Positions 63,781 to 64,000 of a DNA stretch of 64,000 nt are shown piece after piece. The position numbers and the translations under genes are program-made. A model generated the notes under the pieces. It ran no database searches. It had not been told where the DNA came from and saw only the letters and a list, made by a program, of their open reading frames with translations. The DNA is from Gammaproteobacteria bacterium (lineage in GTDB: Bacteria > Pseudomonadota > Gammaproteobacteria > Steroidobacterales > JABDKV01). Every line of letters begins with the position of its first letter. Within the stretch, counting starts at the first letter, position 1. Location of the stretch: positions 1 through 64,000 of the forward strand of contig JAOTXU010000006.1 of NCBI GenBank assembly GCA_029862165.1. Direction: 5' to 3'.

Positions 63781-64000
63781 CTAGTCATCGCCGCCACCTT
63801 CATCATCATCTCCGCCTTCGCCTTCCGGCACCGGCAACCGCACGTTACGTGCGGGAACGACTGTGGATATTGCGTGCTTATAGACCATTTGACTCACACT
63901 GTTTCGCAACAGCACAACAAACTGATCAAAAGAATCGATTTGCCCCTGAAGTTTTATCCCGTTCACGAGATATATCGATACCGGGACTTTTTCCTTCCTT
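63781..64000 (-). CDS. hfq: RNA chaperone Hfq (5-prime end cut by the window edge)
   Basis: Hfq is a hexameric Sm-like protein that pairs small RNAs with mRNAs. The visible 72 residues run from [20 protein letters not shown] through [11 protein letters not shown] and the Sm2 motif [14 protein letters not shown] to the stop. The start codon and about 16-18 residues lie beyond position 64000. The C-terminal tail is short and strongly acidic ([13 protein letters not shown]). The order hfq-hflX-hflK-hflC matches E. coli. Confidence 0.97.
   Translation of the reverse strand, partial: RKEKVPVSIYLVNGIKLQGQIDSFDQFVVLLRNSVSQMVYKHAISTVVPARNVRLPVPEGEGGDDDEGGGDD

Overview
The window is a gene-dense stretch of chromosome (roughly 54-56 percent GC by eye) from a gammaproteobacterium outside the Enterobacteriaceae. 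Two blocks keep the gene order known from Escherichia coli: dapA/gcvR-bcp-(phoH)-bepA at the left end, and hfq-hflX-hflK-hflC-purA-(tRNA)-rnr-rlmB followed by rpsF-rpsR-rplI at the right end. A third conserved block, ffh-rpsP-rimM-trmD-rplS with the divergent ypjD-corB pair, lies in the middle. A PEP-CTERM protein, a TatT-type TRAP transporter, a CHASE2 kinase module and a giant single-chain biotin carboxylase point to a free-living, probably aquatic or sediment lineage (Chromatiales/Woeseiales-like). That placement is inference. I see no phage, insertion sequence, CRISPR array or other sign of recent transfer, and no gene-free gap longer than about 300 bases.

Layout. 1-5467: tRNA-Ser(GGA), a small lipoprotein, dapA, then the divergent gcvR-bcp-phoH-bepA series. 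5483-6508: class I fructose-bisphosphate aldolase, divergent from the SUF operon. 6570-13660: one tightly packed SUF iron-sulfur operon (Rrf2 regulator, sufB, sufC, sufD, sufS, sufU, sufT, Rieske ferredoxin, sixA) behind a promoter overlapped by an IscR-type palindrome. 13769-24931: a secreted serine protease and amino-acid catabolism (putA-sdaA on the minus strand, kbl-tdh on the plus strand), a Nudix/S4 pair, a DUF442-type phosphatase lipoprotein, a second M48-TPR protease and a MAPEG protein. 25128-29705: the 1525-residue carboxylase. 29702-36006: a minus-strand series tatT-dctP-dctQ-dctM-sppA-mpo1-like-GNAT. 36158-42645: rplS-trmD-rimM-rpsP and ffh, an MBL phosphodiesterase, ypjD and a CNNM/CBS transporter. 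42880-48630: radA, then a divergent CHASE2 kinase/PP2C/FHA signalling module. 48620-53313: alr, dnaB, rplI, a DUF2232 membrane protein, rpsR and rpsF. 53504-55739: a PEP-CTERM protein, an EEP-family lipoprotein and a PLDc_N peptide. 55854-64000: rlmB, rnr, tRNA-Leu(CAG), purA, hflC, hflK, hflX and a truncated hfq.

Most of the window is housekeeping. The parts that stand out are the giant carboxylase, whose domain order is CT-alpha, helical spacer, CT-beta, biotin carboxylase, biotinyl; the kinase/phosphatase/FHA module sitting between alr and radA; a repeat-expanded acidic tail on ribosomal protein S6 together with a structured rpsF leader; and a sigma-54-like promoter in front of the PEP-CTERM gene. 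No wholly new multi-gene system is obvious. The carboxylase is the best candidate for unexplored biochemistry.
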